A DNA stretch of 36,666 nt from Nitrosomonas supralitoralis. Its GTDB lineage: Bacteria > Pseudomonadota > Gammaproteobacteria > Burkholderiales > Nitrosomonadaceae. The stretch spans positions 1 through 36,666 of the forward strand of contig NZ_PXXU01000035.1 in the NCBI RefSeq assembly GCF_003011925.2. Reading direction: 5' to 3'. Within the stretch, counting starts at the first letter, position 1, and each line of letters opens with the position of its first letter. This document shows positions 24,146-34,504 of this stretch, in pieces. The notes under the pieces are model-generated. The model had not been told where the DNA came from. It did not search any database and saw only the letters and a list, made by a program, of their open reading frames with translations. Made by a program: the position numbers and the translations under genes.

Positions 24146-24781
24146 CTATAGTGTAAAGACAACCATATCTGCAGTAATTGAATGGAAATTGACGCCAACC
24201 AGTTCAATATATGCTGCACCACCAACAAATTCAGCTGTAAAGCCGCTATCCCCGTTGTCTTCGATGTTAGTGATATATGAAACCAATTCGGGAACTGAAT
24301 TGATTCCTAGTTTCTCGGAATCAAAGAACAGGCGGTCTTCGCCTATTTTGAAATCAGCAATCTGAAAATTTCCAACCCCATAAAAACCAAAGGTGTCATT
24401 GCCAGCACCACCGTTGAGTCTGTCAAAGTCTCCGTGCTGTTTATCTTTACCTACAGAGATGCTACCTCCTGCAAGTAATATATCGTTACCATTGCCACCA
24501 AATAATAGTTCGGTGCCTTCCTGTCCATCCAGGATATCGTCACCGTCACCACCCCTTAATATGCCATTACCAGGACCTTCTTTAATGGTATCGTTGCCTG
24601 CACCGCCCTCAATTTCATCATTGCCTGAACCACCTGTCAAAATATTATCCTGTTCATCACCGATAATCAGCAAATCATTCTCGTCAAACCCAGAAGATCC
24701 AATGCCTTCAAATGGAACGCCATCAATAAACTTGACTGATCCAGAGCCCAGATTGGGGCGAGCGGTTGTAGTTACTGACAT
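24146..24781 (-). CDS. Small stand-alone RTX (calcium-binding nonapeptide repeat) secreted protein
   Basis: The 211-residue acidic protein has no N-terminal signal peptide and about seven RTX nonapeptides in the first two thirds (TGGSGNDEI, EGGAGNDTI, RGGDGDDIL, FGGNGNDIL, NGGAGNDTF), some imperfect. The C-terminal part (FQIADFKIGEDRLFFDSEKL, ending MVVFTL) resembles the uncleaved type I secretion signal of RTX proteins. It should be exported by an ABC-type system and fold on binding calcium outside the cell. No protease, lipase or toxin domain is present; residues 1-45 are unrecognised. The ribosome binding site aggag is good. The promoter has a Fur box, so expression should rise under iron starvation. 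No type I secretion genes are in the window. Confidence 0.88.
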   Translation of the reverse strand: MSVTTTARPNLGSGSVKFIDGVPFEGIGSSGFDENDLLIIGDEQDNILTGGSGNDEIEGGAGNDTIKEGPGNGILRGGDGDDILDGQEGTELLFGGNGNDILLAGGSISVGKDKQHGDFDRLNGGAGNDTFGFYGVGNFQIADFKIGEDRLFFDSEKLGINSVPELVSYITNIEDNGDSGFTAEFVGGAAYIELVGVNFHSITADMVVFTL

Positions 24782-24846
24782 AATATTATCTCCTAATAGC
24801 TTGCAGCGAGTTGATGTGGTTTATAATTAATGTCTCATTAATCAAA

Positions 24847-24894
24847 CAATAATGAGAATGATTCCTATTATAGTGAATATTGGTTAAAATGCAA
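24847..24894 (-). promoter_or_regulatory. RTX gene promoter with overlapping Fur box
   Basis: On the minus strand: -35 ttgcat (24889-24894), 16-bp spacer, -10 tataat (24867-24872), then aggaatcattctcattattg (24847-24866) as Fur box over the start point. The design matches the bfd promoter, with the same 16-bp spacing, the same -10 and the same 17-base Fur core. Confidence 0.87.
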
Positions 24895-24981
24895 TCATTG
24901 ATACGCTTCATTCAATTGATGGAATAGTGTAAGTAAGGTGATTGCAATTAAAATCAAATCCCGAATCTCGGGTGGCTTGTT

Positions 24982-26541
24982 ATGATCCCAAAGCTGGATG
25001 AGTCACTGAAAAAAGCGAGAGATCTGATCGCAGCAGGGAAATTCAATGCTGCGGATGAGATATTGGGTCCGTTGAAAGATGAAAATCCTCTGTCGCAGGA
25101 TATTGCCCGGTTGTGGTGTTCGTTGGCGATGCGCACCGACCGAACGGCAAGTGTACCTGCTTACGCAGCAACTATTTATGCTCATGTGCAAGGTGATTTT
25201 TATAAAGCGCATTGGGCGCACGTACTAGGCACCGCAAATTTTATTTTATTGAATTTGCCAGCGGCCAAAGTGTATTTTGCAGATGCTTTAAATCATTTGA
25301 TGGCATTGGCTAAATCCGGGAAAATCCCGCCGCAAAAGGAACCGAAAAAGCAATTGCGAACCGAAGCCAATCTTTTTGCTTCGGGAGAGGCGGAAAAATT
25401 ATTGTGGAGCACCTGCGCGCAATTGGCCCAACGCGATATTCCGGCATTTCCGTTTGCCGGTACTTTATTGGGTTTAGTGCGTAACGGTTGTTTATTGGAT
25501 TTTGACAAGGATATCGATATTGCGGTGCGAATGGAGTCCTGGGAAGCATGTTGCATTGCATTGGAGGAAGCAGGGTGGGCGAAGGTGCCGATGCGCATCG
25601 AATATGCCAATTATCGTGATTATGTGCATCCGGAGTTGGGCATCACTCTTGATGTCTGTGGTTTACAAGTCAGAGGCAAGCAGATCGTAAGTGGTTTTGC
25701 ATTGCCTGGGTATCCGGATGACTATCAACGGGTATCTGTTTTTCCCAAGTTTGATTTGATTCAACGCAATACGGACCATGGCACTGCCTGGTTTCCGCGT
25801 CAACCGGAAAAGATTCTGTCAGCATTTTATGGCGACTGGCGTACGCCTAATCCTAACTGGGATACCGTCGTATCTGCGCTTAATCTGGAAAATTTTACTT
25901 TGCTGGTGCGTTGCTATGCATATCATCGACTAATCCAACATTGGCTACTGGGAAACTTGTCCAAAGCATGGTGTTATGCGCACCAGATTGCACTGAAAGA
26001 TCCCGATGATGTACTGGCATTGCGCAGCCGTCAATGGATGGAACGAGCGATCGTTCGTTTGAACCGTGAAATGCCGGCGTGGCCGAGAAATCAATCTAAG
26101 AAACGGGTATATACCCGCATGGTGGCTGATTTGTTTCATGAGGGCCATATCAATTTTTTGCGGTCGGCACGTGCATTGGGGACGCATTTGACAGTCTGCG
26201 TAGTATCCGATGAGCGCGTGCTGGAAAACAAGGGAAAACTACCCGTCATGAAACAGGCCGAACGCGCCGCGGTTGTAGCCGCCTGCAAATATGTCGATGC
26301 CGTGATGACGGAAACGCCGGCGAGGGTTACTTCAGAATTTATGCAGCAGAATGGTTTTGAAATTTATACTTTCGCTTGTGCTTCTGAACAAGAGCGCAAG
26401 GACAAATACAAACTATGCGATACGCTGTCGGCTGAAATGATTCATGAATTGACGTACACCTCTGGTATTTCGACTTCTGAATTGATCCTGCGTATTCAGG
26501 AAGGCGCGGGAAGCAAGCAGACAGATGTGGAGAATCAATAG
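24982..26541 (+). CDS. TPR-like / LicD-like phosphotransferase / cytidylyltransferase fusion protein
   Basis: The 519-residue cytoplasmic protein has three parts. Residues ~1-110 form a helical TPR-like region. Residues ~150-300 are a LicD/fukutin-like nucleotidyltransferase-fold domain with FAGTLLGLVRNGCLLDFDKD and IDIAV, the G.LLG..R.G...D.D.DID signature of phosphocholine transferases. Residues ~375-505 are a cytidylyltransferase of the phosphocholine/phosphoethanolamine/glycerol-phosphate type with HEGH (the HxGH motif, in ADLFHEGHINFLRSA) and GISTSELILRI near the end. This suggests one chain that makes a CDP-alcohol and transfers the phospho-alcohol to a glycan or protein. Substrate and acceptor are unknown. 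The R-x-x-G.LPV part of the second domain reads ENKGKLPVMKQAER, which is family-like. The gene is divergent from the RTX gene and precedes the PhoX-like gene. Confidence 0.88.
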   Translation: MIPKLDESLKKARDLIAAGKFNAADEILGPLKDENPLSQDIARLWCSLAMRTDRTASVPAYAATIYAHVQGDFYKAHWAHVLGTANFILLNLPAAKVYFADALNHLMALAKSGKIPPQKEPKKQLRTEANLFASGEAEKLLWSTCAQLAQRDIPAFPFAGTLLGLVRNGCLLDFDKDIDIAVRMESWEACCIALEEAGWAKVPMRIEYANYRDYVHPELGITLDVCGLQVRGKQIVSGFALPGYPDDYQRVSVFPKFDLIQRNTDHGTAWFPRQPEKILSAFYGDWRTPNPNWDTVVSALNLENFTLLVRCYAYHRLIQHWLLGNLSKAWCYAHQIALKDPDDVLALRSRQWMERAIVRLNREMPAWPRNQSKKRVYTRMVADLFHEGHINFLRSARALGTHLTVCVVSDERVLENKGKLPVMKQAERAAVVAACKYVDAVMTETPARVTSEFMQQNGFEIYTFACASEQERKDKYKLCDTLSAEMIHELTYTSGISTSELILRIQEGAGSKQTDVENQ

Positions 26542-26555
26542 CATTTATCGGGAAT

Positions 26556-26583
26556 TTGGTGAGTATTCGAATGCTGGTATACT
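26556..26583 (+). promoter_or_regulatory. Probable promoter of the PhoX-like gene
   Basis: ttggtg (26556-26561) and an extended -10 box tggtatact (tatact 26578-26583) lie 16 bp apart. They start just after the preceding stop codon and 61 bp before the chosen start codon. No Pho box was seen. Confidence 0.6.
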
Positions 26584-26644
26584 ATATCCCTTTTTGAATA
26601 AGGGTAATGACATTGCAATATTTAATCATGGAGGTTATTGGAAG

Positions 26645-27820
26645 ATGAGCAGATTTGACATTAAGGACATTAATCGTCGCAAGCTTTTGCAATACGGTTT
26701 TATGGGATTGGGTGCATTTTTTGGTAATATTTTGTTGCCAATGCCTGTCAGAGCTGCAACATCTTCGTTGTTATCCTTGGGTGATCTAGGGCCAGCAGAT
26801 GCTAATGGCATACGTTTACCGCCAGGTTTTACTTCTCGCGTTGTGGCCCACTCAGGACAAAAACTTTTTGATTATGTCTGGCATGCCGCTCCGGACGGGG
26901 GGGCTGTTTTTCGTGTTGCGAATGGTGACTGGATTTATGTTTCCAACAGTGAGATTGACGATGGAGGCGGCGGCGTGGGCGCTTTACGCTTTAATCCGAT
27001 GGGAGAGATTATTGATGCGTATTCCATCTTGAATCAGACTCATCGCAACTGTTCAGGTGGAAAAACTCCGTGGCGGACTTGGTTATCTTGCGAGGAAGTT
27101 GATAGAGGGCAGGTATGGGAATGCTATCCAGGAGGGAGAAAATCTGCACAACCTAGAAGCGCTTTAGGCTTATTCCGGCATGAAGCGGTGGCTGTCGATT
27201 TCGTACGAAAGCAAATTTATCTTACCGAAGATGAGAGGGATGGGTGTCTATATCGTTACACAGCTGCTTCAATTGATGCGGAAGGGAAGCCTGATCTTGA
27301 TAATGGTGTTCTGGAGGTTGCCGAAGTCGTTGATAAAAGTACCGGGATAGTACACTGGAATGCTGTGCCCGATCCCTTGGCGACTTCTAAACCTACCCGC
27401 AAACAAATTCCTAACTGTACCCAGTTTAATGGTGGGGAGGGTATCTGGTATCGGCACGGTATCGTCTATTTCTCAACCAAGGGTGATGACCGCATTTGGG
27501 CGTATGATGTTCTAAAACAGTCCCTGAGTATTATCTATGACGCAGCCTTATATGCAGTGCCTGTACTAACTGGAGTGGACAGTATTACGAGTAATGCTGC
27601 AGGGGAATTATTGATTGCTGAAGATGGGGGGAATATGCAGCTTGTTGCTTTAGCAGGAGGTAAAGTCAAGCCTATATTGCAAGTCGTAGATCAAGCTGAG
27701 TCGGAGATAACCGGGCCTGCTTTCAGTCCAGATGGGTCGCGCTTATATTTTAGTTCATTACGCGGTAAAACAGGATTGCTGGAGGATGGCGTGACTTATG
27801 AGATTACGGGGCCATTCTAG
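26645..27820 (+). CDS. Tat-exported PhoX/DUF839 family protein (putative phosphatase)
   Basis: From ATG 26645 (ggagg ten bases upstream) the product is 391 residues. It starts with a twin-arginine signal (DINRRKLLQYGFMGLGAFFG) cleaved near VRAA. The mature part is a beta-propeller of the DUF839/PhoX family: LPPGFTSRVVAHSG, DGGAVF, YVSNSEIDDGGGGVGALRF, RNCSGGKTPWRTWLSCEE, FRHEAVAVDF, LTEDERDGCLYRY and a C-terminal FSPDGSRLYFSS. The CSGG..PW.TWL.CEE and H E A.. blocks are the metal/active-site region of PhoX-type alkaline phosphatases, which use iron and calcium. The frame is open to 26525, but the extra residues overlap the previous gene and lack a signal. Activity on phosphate esters is inferred from family. 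Confidence 0.88.
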   Translation: MSRFDIKDINRRKLLQYGFMGLGAFFGNILLPMPVRAATSSLLSLGDLGPADANGIRLPPGFTSRVVAHSGQKLFDYVWHAAPDGGAVFRVANGDWIYVSNSEIDDGGGGVGALRFNPMGEIIDAYSILNQTHRNCSGGKTPWRTWLSCEEVDRGQVWECYPGGRKSAQPRSALGLFRHEAVAVDFVRKQIYLTEDERDGCLYRYTAASIDAEGKPDLDNGVLEVAEVVDKSTGIVHWNAVPDPLATSKPTRKQIPNCTQFNGGEGIWYRHGIVYFSTKGDDRIWAYDVLKQSLSIIYDAALYAVPVLTGVDSITSNAAGELLIAEDGGNMQLVALAGGKVKPILQVVDQAESEITGPAFSPDGSRLYFSSLRGKTGLLEDGVTYEITGPF

Positions 27821-27889
27821 AGCGATTGTCACTTTGCTAAATGCCCTCGATCTGGGAAAACGATACATTAGCAATATCGGTTTTGGCTG

Positions 27890-28504
27890 CTAGTGTACCA
27901 GATTCGTGAAACTGCCGACGGATGGGGGCCATGCCAAGTCGGTTCTTTTGAATGTAAATAAGAACAGTAGCGTATGCTTATTAAAATGCGTGTCGGCCAT
28001 AAACGGCACTGTACCTACGAAACGACCTGATGGTATCTCGAAAATATCGACATGAAATCGGGAATATCCTGTCTGATAATCAGCTTCATAGAGTGATAGC
28101 TTGGGTAAAGAAATGGGAACTAAGGCTGCCGTAATCGGAGGAATCCCAACGAAGGTGTTACCATATTCCGTTCCTAAAGAATCAACGACAACATTCATGC
28201 GATAGGTAGCAGATTGGTCTTGTGCGACGTAACCCAGTTGTCCCAGCCAGCCCGCTATAATTCCTTTCACTAGATCCTTGTCCTTGCTGATCCCGAACAT
28301 ATCAAGCTTAATCACAGAGCCTTTAGGAATAGGCAAAGAAAAATCTGATGATTTGGCAAGACTACGCGTCACCGCTTCACTGATTAGTAACTGTTCAGTG
28401 GGTGTTCTGGCTGAATTGGTCAATTTCTGGGTTGTTGTGCAACTTGCTAAAAATCCTGTTAAAACTATGCTGAGGCACAGCTTCTTAATTATTTTATTTA
28501 GCAT
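27890..28504 (-). CDS. Uncharacterised lipoprotein
   Basis: The 204-residue product starts with a lipoprotein signal (MLNKIIKKLCLSIVLTGFLASC, split by the lipobox LASC at about residues 19-22) after a strong ribosome binding site (agggag). The mature part has TTTQKLTNSARTPTEQLLIS, a conserved-looking block seen in small envelope lipoproteins, then GWLGQLGYVAQDQSATYRMN and a C-terminal beta-rich segment. I do not recognise a named function. It lies 44 bp after the HGSNAT-like gene on the same strand and may be cotranscribed with it. No terminator was seen in the 69 bp up to the convergent PhoX-like gene. Confidence 0.75.
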   Translation of the reverse strand: MLNKIIKKLCLSIVLTGFLASCTTTQKLTNSARTPTEQLLISEAVTRSLAKSSDFSLPIPKGSVIKLDMFGISKDKDLVKGIIAGWLGQLGYVAQDQSATYRMNVVVDSLGTEYGNTFVGIPPITAALVPISLPKLSLYEADYQTGYSRFHVDIFEIPSGRFVGTVPFMADTHFNKHTLLFLFTFKRTDLAWPPSVGSFTNLVH

Positions 28505-28548
28505 GAATTTGACTCCCTTTATTTTTTCATACTTCTTCTAATCTGAGT

Positions 28549-29664
28549 TTATAAAAAACGTAATAAGCTGTGTGAATAATGGTATTTTAATGAACGGTAA
28601 ATGCGACAGATCGGATATAGAATGATCAGCACCGCCAGTGTGATCCAGTAGGTTTGTTCCAGGCTGCCGCGCTCAAATAGAGATTTCAATACTGCCAGCA
28701 CGCAGAAGTGGGCCAGATAAAAGAATAATGCGGTTTGTCCGAATACCAGCACAGGGCCGTTGGGATTGATAATTTTTTTAATAGACTCCAGTCGCATCAA
28801 CAGCGCAAGAATAATCGCTATCAAACCCAGTTCCAGTAAAGTGTAGGCGAGACTGGGGGGATATTTGCTGACATGTAGCCATTGCGTTAGTGTATTTCCT
28901 TCCAGGTACATAAACATGTTGCCATAACCATCAAGTCCACGAATTACCACAAACAAAGTCAACAAAAAACAGCCGATGGTCATCAGCAGGCGATCAGCCG
29001 CCCATGAAACGGATTGTGTCGAGATAAGTCGTTGACCAAAAACCCAGCCCAGCAGCATGATACCCAGCCACGGCAATGCAGGATATAGCACGGTGTAGAC
29101 TTCATCGAATACCGGTGCAAAAGTGATTGCCAGCCAGAAGGGAACCTCACCGTCCGGTTGCCATAGCACCAAAAGCAATAATTCGCTGCCAGCAATGAGC
29201 AATAGCGCTAGAAAAAAAACTGTACGAATTCCTAGTCGTTGCAGATAAACCATCAGCATCATGCTGATACCGATGGCATAGAGCACTTGGAAAATAGGTT
29301 TGCCAGAAACCAGTGAAATTATGCATAAATCAATCATGGCAATAAAAGCGCCTCGAAGCAGTAGTTCGCGGTCTATGATCGCATTGCTGATACCTTGTTG
29401 CCGTTGCTGGAAATTACTGATAGCAATGGATGTGCCGGCTAAGAAAATAAAAGTGGGTGCGCAGATGTGAGTGATCCAGCGAGTAAAAAATTGATCGGCC
29501 GCAAATTGCACACCAGGTTCATACAGGAGTACGGAGTCTGCAAAAATCCGATTGGTATTAAAGAACAATGAGGTATGGTCCAGCGCCATCAGAATCATGA
29601 CAATTCCGCGCAGCCAATCAATAGCGGCGATACGTTGTGCGTTCCTATCGAATGGAATGGCCAT
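28549..29664 (-). CDS. HGSNAT-like membrane protein (DUF1624 / heparan-alpha-glucosaminide N-acetyltransferase domain)
   Basis: The 371-residue polytopic protein has about ten transmembrane helices. The N-terminal signature IDWLRGIVMILMALDHT with the following H of WITHICAPTFIFLAG is that of HGSNAT/DUF1624 membrane acyltransferases. The animal member transfers acetyl groups across the lysosomal membrane onto glucosamine; bacterial members are mostly uncharacterised and may acylate envelope sugars. Pairs of aromatic residues in late helices (ALFFYLAHFCVLAVL) agree with the family. It is followed by a lipoprotein gene on the same strand. Confidence 0.85.
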   Translation of the reverse strand: MAIPFDRNAQRIAAIDWLRGIVMILMALDHTSLFFNTNRIFADSVLLYEPGVQFAADQFFTRWITHICAPTFIFLAGTSIAISNFQQRQQGISNAIIDRELLLRGAFIAMIDLCIISLVSGKPIFQVLYAIGISMMLMVYLQRLGIRTVFFLALLLIAGSELLLLVLWQPDGEVPFWLAITFAPVFDEVYTVLYPALPWLGIMLLGWVFGQRLISTQSVSWAADRLLMTIGCFLLTLFVVIRGLDGYGNMFMYLEGNTLTQWLHVSKYPPSLAYTLLELGLIAIILALLMRLESIKKIINPNGPVLVFGQTALFFYLAHFCVLAVLKSLFERGSLEQTYWITLAVLIILYPICRIYRSLKYHYSHSLLRFL

Positions 29665-29728
29665 TGACTCTTGCAGATAAAATAACTAGAAGAAAAACTC
29701 AATGAATGGCTTTAACTACAAATACAAA

Positions 29729-31899
<2,171 letters not shown>

Positions 31900-31931
31900 T
31901 TACGGAGTATTAATTCCCTGATGTGACTATA

Positions 31932-31966
31932 AACAAAAAAGCCCCATCACATCTGACAGGGCTTTT
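31932..31966 (-). terminator. Terminator between rpmA and obgE
   Basis: On the minus strand aaaagccc and gggctttt form an 8-bp stem with a 14-base loop, followed by a T-run (the A-run at 31935-31940 on the plus strand). It would separate the rplU-rpmA transcript from obgE-proB at least in part. Confidence 0.8.
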
Positions 31967-31995
31967 GAACAAAGCAAGTGAGCTATTTCTATTCT

Positions 31996-32253
31996 TTATG
32001 CAGGTATCACGCTTGCTATTTTACGCTTTAATGCGCCTTTGATACTGAAATTCACTTTTCCTGTCACTTTGGCAAATAAAGTATGATCCTTGCCCATGCC
32101 TACATTTTCTCCCGGATGAAACTGCGTGCCGCGCTGTCTGATGATGATCGATCCCGCTGAAATTAATTCGCCGCCATAGCGCTTCACTCCAAGCCGTTTT
32201 GAATGTGAATCACGCCCATTTCTTGAGCTTCCGCCTGCTTTTTTATGTGCCAT
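31996..32253 (-). CDS. rpmA: 50S ribosomal protein L27
   Basis: The 85-residue protein is recognised by [20 protein letters not shown] followed by LGVKRYGGE, the L27 N terminus that reaches the peptidyl-transferase centre. It lies 11 bp after rplU and has a good ribosome binding site (aaggag). Confidence 0.99.
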   Translation of the reverse strand: MAHKKAGGSSRNGRDSHSKRLGVKRYGGELISAGSIIIRQRGTQFHPGENVGMGKDHTLFAKVTGKVNFSIKGALKRKIASVIPA

Positions 32254-32264
32254 TTATCAACTCC

Positions 32265-32576
32265 TTAAGCTGAAATACCCGTAATTTCTATTTCAGTGTA
32301 ATTCTGCCGGTGACCTTGATGCTTTTGATAGTGTTTGCGACGTCGCATTTTGAAGATGCGAATCTTGTCGTGTCGTCCCTGGCCGAGCACTGTTGCGCTT
32401 ACTTTTGCGCCATTAACAAGAGGTGTTCCGACCGATACTTTGTCGCCATCGGCGACCATTAATACTTGATCGATAATAAGCTCGCTGCCATTTTCCACTT
32501 TCAGCTGCTCTACCTTCAGTTTCTCACCCACTTGAATTTTATATTGCTTACCGCCGGTTTTTATGACCGCATACAT
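32265..32576 (-). CDS. rplU: 50S ribosomal protein L21
   Basis: The 103-residue protein starts [20 protein letters not shown] and has the [16 protein letters not shown] signature of L21, which binds 23S rRNA. It is the first gene of the rplU-rpmA pair. Confidence 0.99.
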   Translation of the reverse strand: MYAVIKTGGKQYKIQVGEKLKVEQLKVENGSELIIDQVLMVADGDKVSVGTPLVNGAKVSATVLGQGRHDKIRIFKMRRRKHYQKHQGHRQNYTEIEITGISA

Positions 32577-32613
32577 ATTTTAAACTCCATACATCTCTTT
32601 TACAGAACGGCGA

Positions 32614-32619
32614 ATTATA
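32614..32619 (-). promoter_or_regulatory. Probable -10 box of rplU
   Basis: On the minus strand this reads tataat, 38 bp before the rplU start codon. No convincing -35 box is visible at the usual spacing, so the promoter is only partly supported. Confidence 0.45.
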
Positions 32620-32671
32620 CATAAATAACCCTTGATTGTGGTGGAAAATTTCTAGCAATTTATCATTCTGC

Positions 32672-32701
32672 TTGACACTTTGGCACTGTCATTCCTAACA
32701 T
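32672..32701 (+). promoter_or_regulatory. Promoter of ispB
   Basis: A perfect -35 ttgaca (32672-32677), an 18-bp spacer and -10 taacat (32696-32701) lie 23 bp before the GTG start codon, leaving a short leader that contains the ribosome binding site aagg. Confidence 0.7.
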
Positions 32702-32724
32702 AGCGTTTTCTACAAGGTAATATT

Positions 32725-33693
32725 GTGTCAATCGAATATATTAGAAGTTTTATTGCTCAAGATATGAGCATTGTCGACAATGTCATTCGGGAAAAATTAC
32801 ATTCCCATGTCCTGCTGATTCGTCAAGTTAGTGAGTATATTATTAATAGTGGTGGCAAACGCTTGCGTCCCGCCTTGGTAATATTATCTGCGGGTGCTTT
32901 TGGTTACACAGGAAAATTTCATTATAACCTGGCAGCCGTTATCGAATTTATTCATACGGCAACGCTATTGCACGATGATGTGGTGGATGAATCAGAGTTA
33001 CGACGAAATCGAGAGACCGCCAACGCATTGTATGGTAACGCAGCGAGTGTTTTAGTAGGGGATTTTCTTTATTCTCGCGCTTTCCAGATGATGGTGGAAA
33101 TCGACAATATGTATGTGATGCAAGTGCTTGCTGATGCCACCAATACGATTGCTGAGGGTGAAGTTCTACAGCTACTCAATTGCCGTGATCCGCAAGTCTC
33201 CGAAGAAAACTATCTGCAGGTTATTCGATTTAAAACAGCCAAATTGTTCGAAGCGGCGAGTCGTCTGGGTGCGATACTTGGCAATGCTACACCCGAAGAA
33301 GAAAAAGCGATGGCAATTTACGGTATGCATTTAGGTACCGCATTTCAGCTTGTAGATGACATGCTCGATTATTCGGGGAATAATCAGGATATTGGTAAGA
33401 ATTTAGGCGACGATCTGACCGAAGGAAAGCCTACATTGCCTCTAATATATGCCATGCGCATGGGGACTCAGGAGCAAGCCAATGTCATTCGCAAAGCGAT
33501 TGAAGATGGCGGAAAAGATGGTTTCCAACCCGTCCTGAATGTGATTCGCCAAACTGCTGCTTTAGAATATGCAAAAAAATGTGCTGAAGACGAAGTCGCA
33601 ACTGCAATGGCTGCAATTTCCTCTTTGCCAGATTCAGAAAATAAAAAGTGTCTTTTGCAATTAGCAAGCTTCGCAGTTACACGCAATCATTAA
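32725..33693 (+). CDS. ispB: Octaprenyl (polyprenyl) diphosphate synthase
   Basis: The 322-residue all-helical trans-prenyltransferase makes the long isoprenoid side chain of ubiquinone. Both Asp-rich substrate motifs are present: DDVVDES (in LLHDDVVDESELRRNRETAN) and DDMLDYSG. GGKRLRP near residue 44 is also typical. The start is GTG at 32725 with aagg seven bases upstream. It is divergent from rplU, a placement conserved in many proteobacteria. The exact chain length cannot be fixed from sequence. Confidence 0.96.
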   Translation: MSIEYIRSFIAQDMSIVDNVIREKLHSHVLLIRQVSEYIINSGGKRLRPALVILSAGAFGYTGKFHYNLAAVIEFIHTATLLHDDVVDESELRRNRETANALYGNAASVLVGDFLYSRAFQMMVEIDNMYVMQVLADATNTIAEGEVLQLLNCRDPQVSEENYLQVIRFKTAKLFEAASRLGAILGNATPEEEKAMAIYGMHLGTAFQLVDDMLDYSGNNQDIGKNLGDDLTEGKPTLPLIYAMRMGTQEQANVIRKAIEDGGKDGFQPVLNVIRQTAALEYAKKCAEDEVATAMAAISSLPDSENKKCLLQLASFAVTRNH

Positions 33694-33823
33694 GATAGCT
33701 AAGAGCTTGTGCCGAACGCATCCATTTAGGCCGAGAAACTCTCTAGTCTGAAATATTCAGTTTATTTTTAATATATTGACTAGCCAATAATTGATTGAAA
33801 TTTGTATCCAAACCGAGGCATGA

Positions 33824-34485
33824 ATGCGACAGTTGTCGCAGGATTTGAATGCGCCACTGCGTGGGGTTGAAGGGTACAGCCGGTTGCTGGAAGATGAGTA
33901 CTCTGATCGGTTCGATAATGATGGGCGCTTATCCATCCGCAATATACGTACTGGAGTAACGCGCATGAATGTGTTGATCAATGATTTGCTCGCTTCTTCA
34001 CGGATGGAAAGACGTAAGCTGAAATCTAATGTGGTGGATTTACCACTATTAATTCTTCAGGTGCTGACCGAGCCCAATGAAGTAATTACCACGCGTCGTA
34101 TTGAAGTTATTGCGGATTTATCGCCATTTAAAGTTTATGCTGATCGCGATGGTTTGGCGCTGCGATTTGCTTGCGAATCCGATCAAATTCAGCCAGCATT
34201 TGTCTTGCCCACGTATAGAATTTAAGGCTCGGCGAGATAAAAACCATGTGATTTTAAGGATTCCAGACAATGGGACTGGTTTCGATATGAAGTATAATCA
34301 ACGCATATTTGAGCGCTTCGAGCGCTTAAATCGATCAGAAGATTATGCGGGCACCGGTTTGGTTTGACATGGTGAAGAAAGCCATGCAGCGTATGAGAGG
34401 CCGGGTTTGGGCGCAGAGCACTCCGGATGAAGGTGCTACTTTCTACCTTGAATTACCGCTCGTTAAGACAAAACCGGAAAGATAG
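33824..34485 (+). pseudogene. Histidine kinase remnant (phospho-acceptor His lost, frameshifted, sensor part missing)
   Basis: Three consecutive pieces in different frames make up the end of a phytochrome-type sensor kinase. 33824-34225 begins MRQLSQDLNAPLRGVEGYSR, the dimerisation helix, where homologues have SHDLRAPLR: the phospho-accepting His is Gln (cag). About 34220-34367 holds VILRIPDNGTGFDMKYNQRI and FERFERLNRS, part of the ATPase domain. 34370-34485 holds MVKKAMQRMRGRVWAQSTPD and EGATFYLELPL, its end. The G2 box region (GTGLV then stop, where GLGLAMV is expected) is broken by a small deletion. A TGA just before 33824 blocks any upstream extension, so the sensor domains are gone. Confidence 0.85.
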
Positions 34486-34504
34486 AGTTGGAAGATTTTT
34501 TATT

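Noticed and set aside
24146..24781. HasA-type haemophore identity for the RTX protein
   Set aside because: HasA lacks RTX repeats and has a different fold; only the iron control and type I-like export are shared.
24393..24830. A 145-codon plus-strand open frame rich in Pro, Ser and Leu
   Set aside because: It is the complement of the RTX repeats; the regular Gly/Asp codons of the real gene make long open frames on the other strand.
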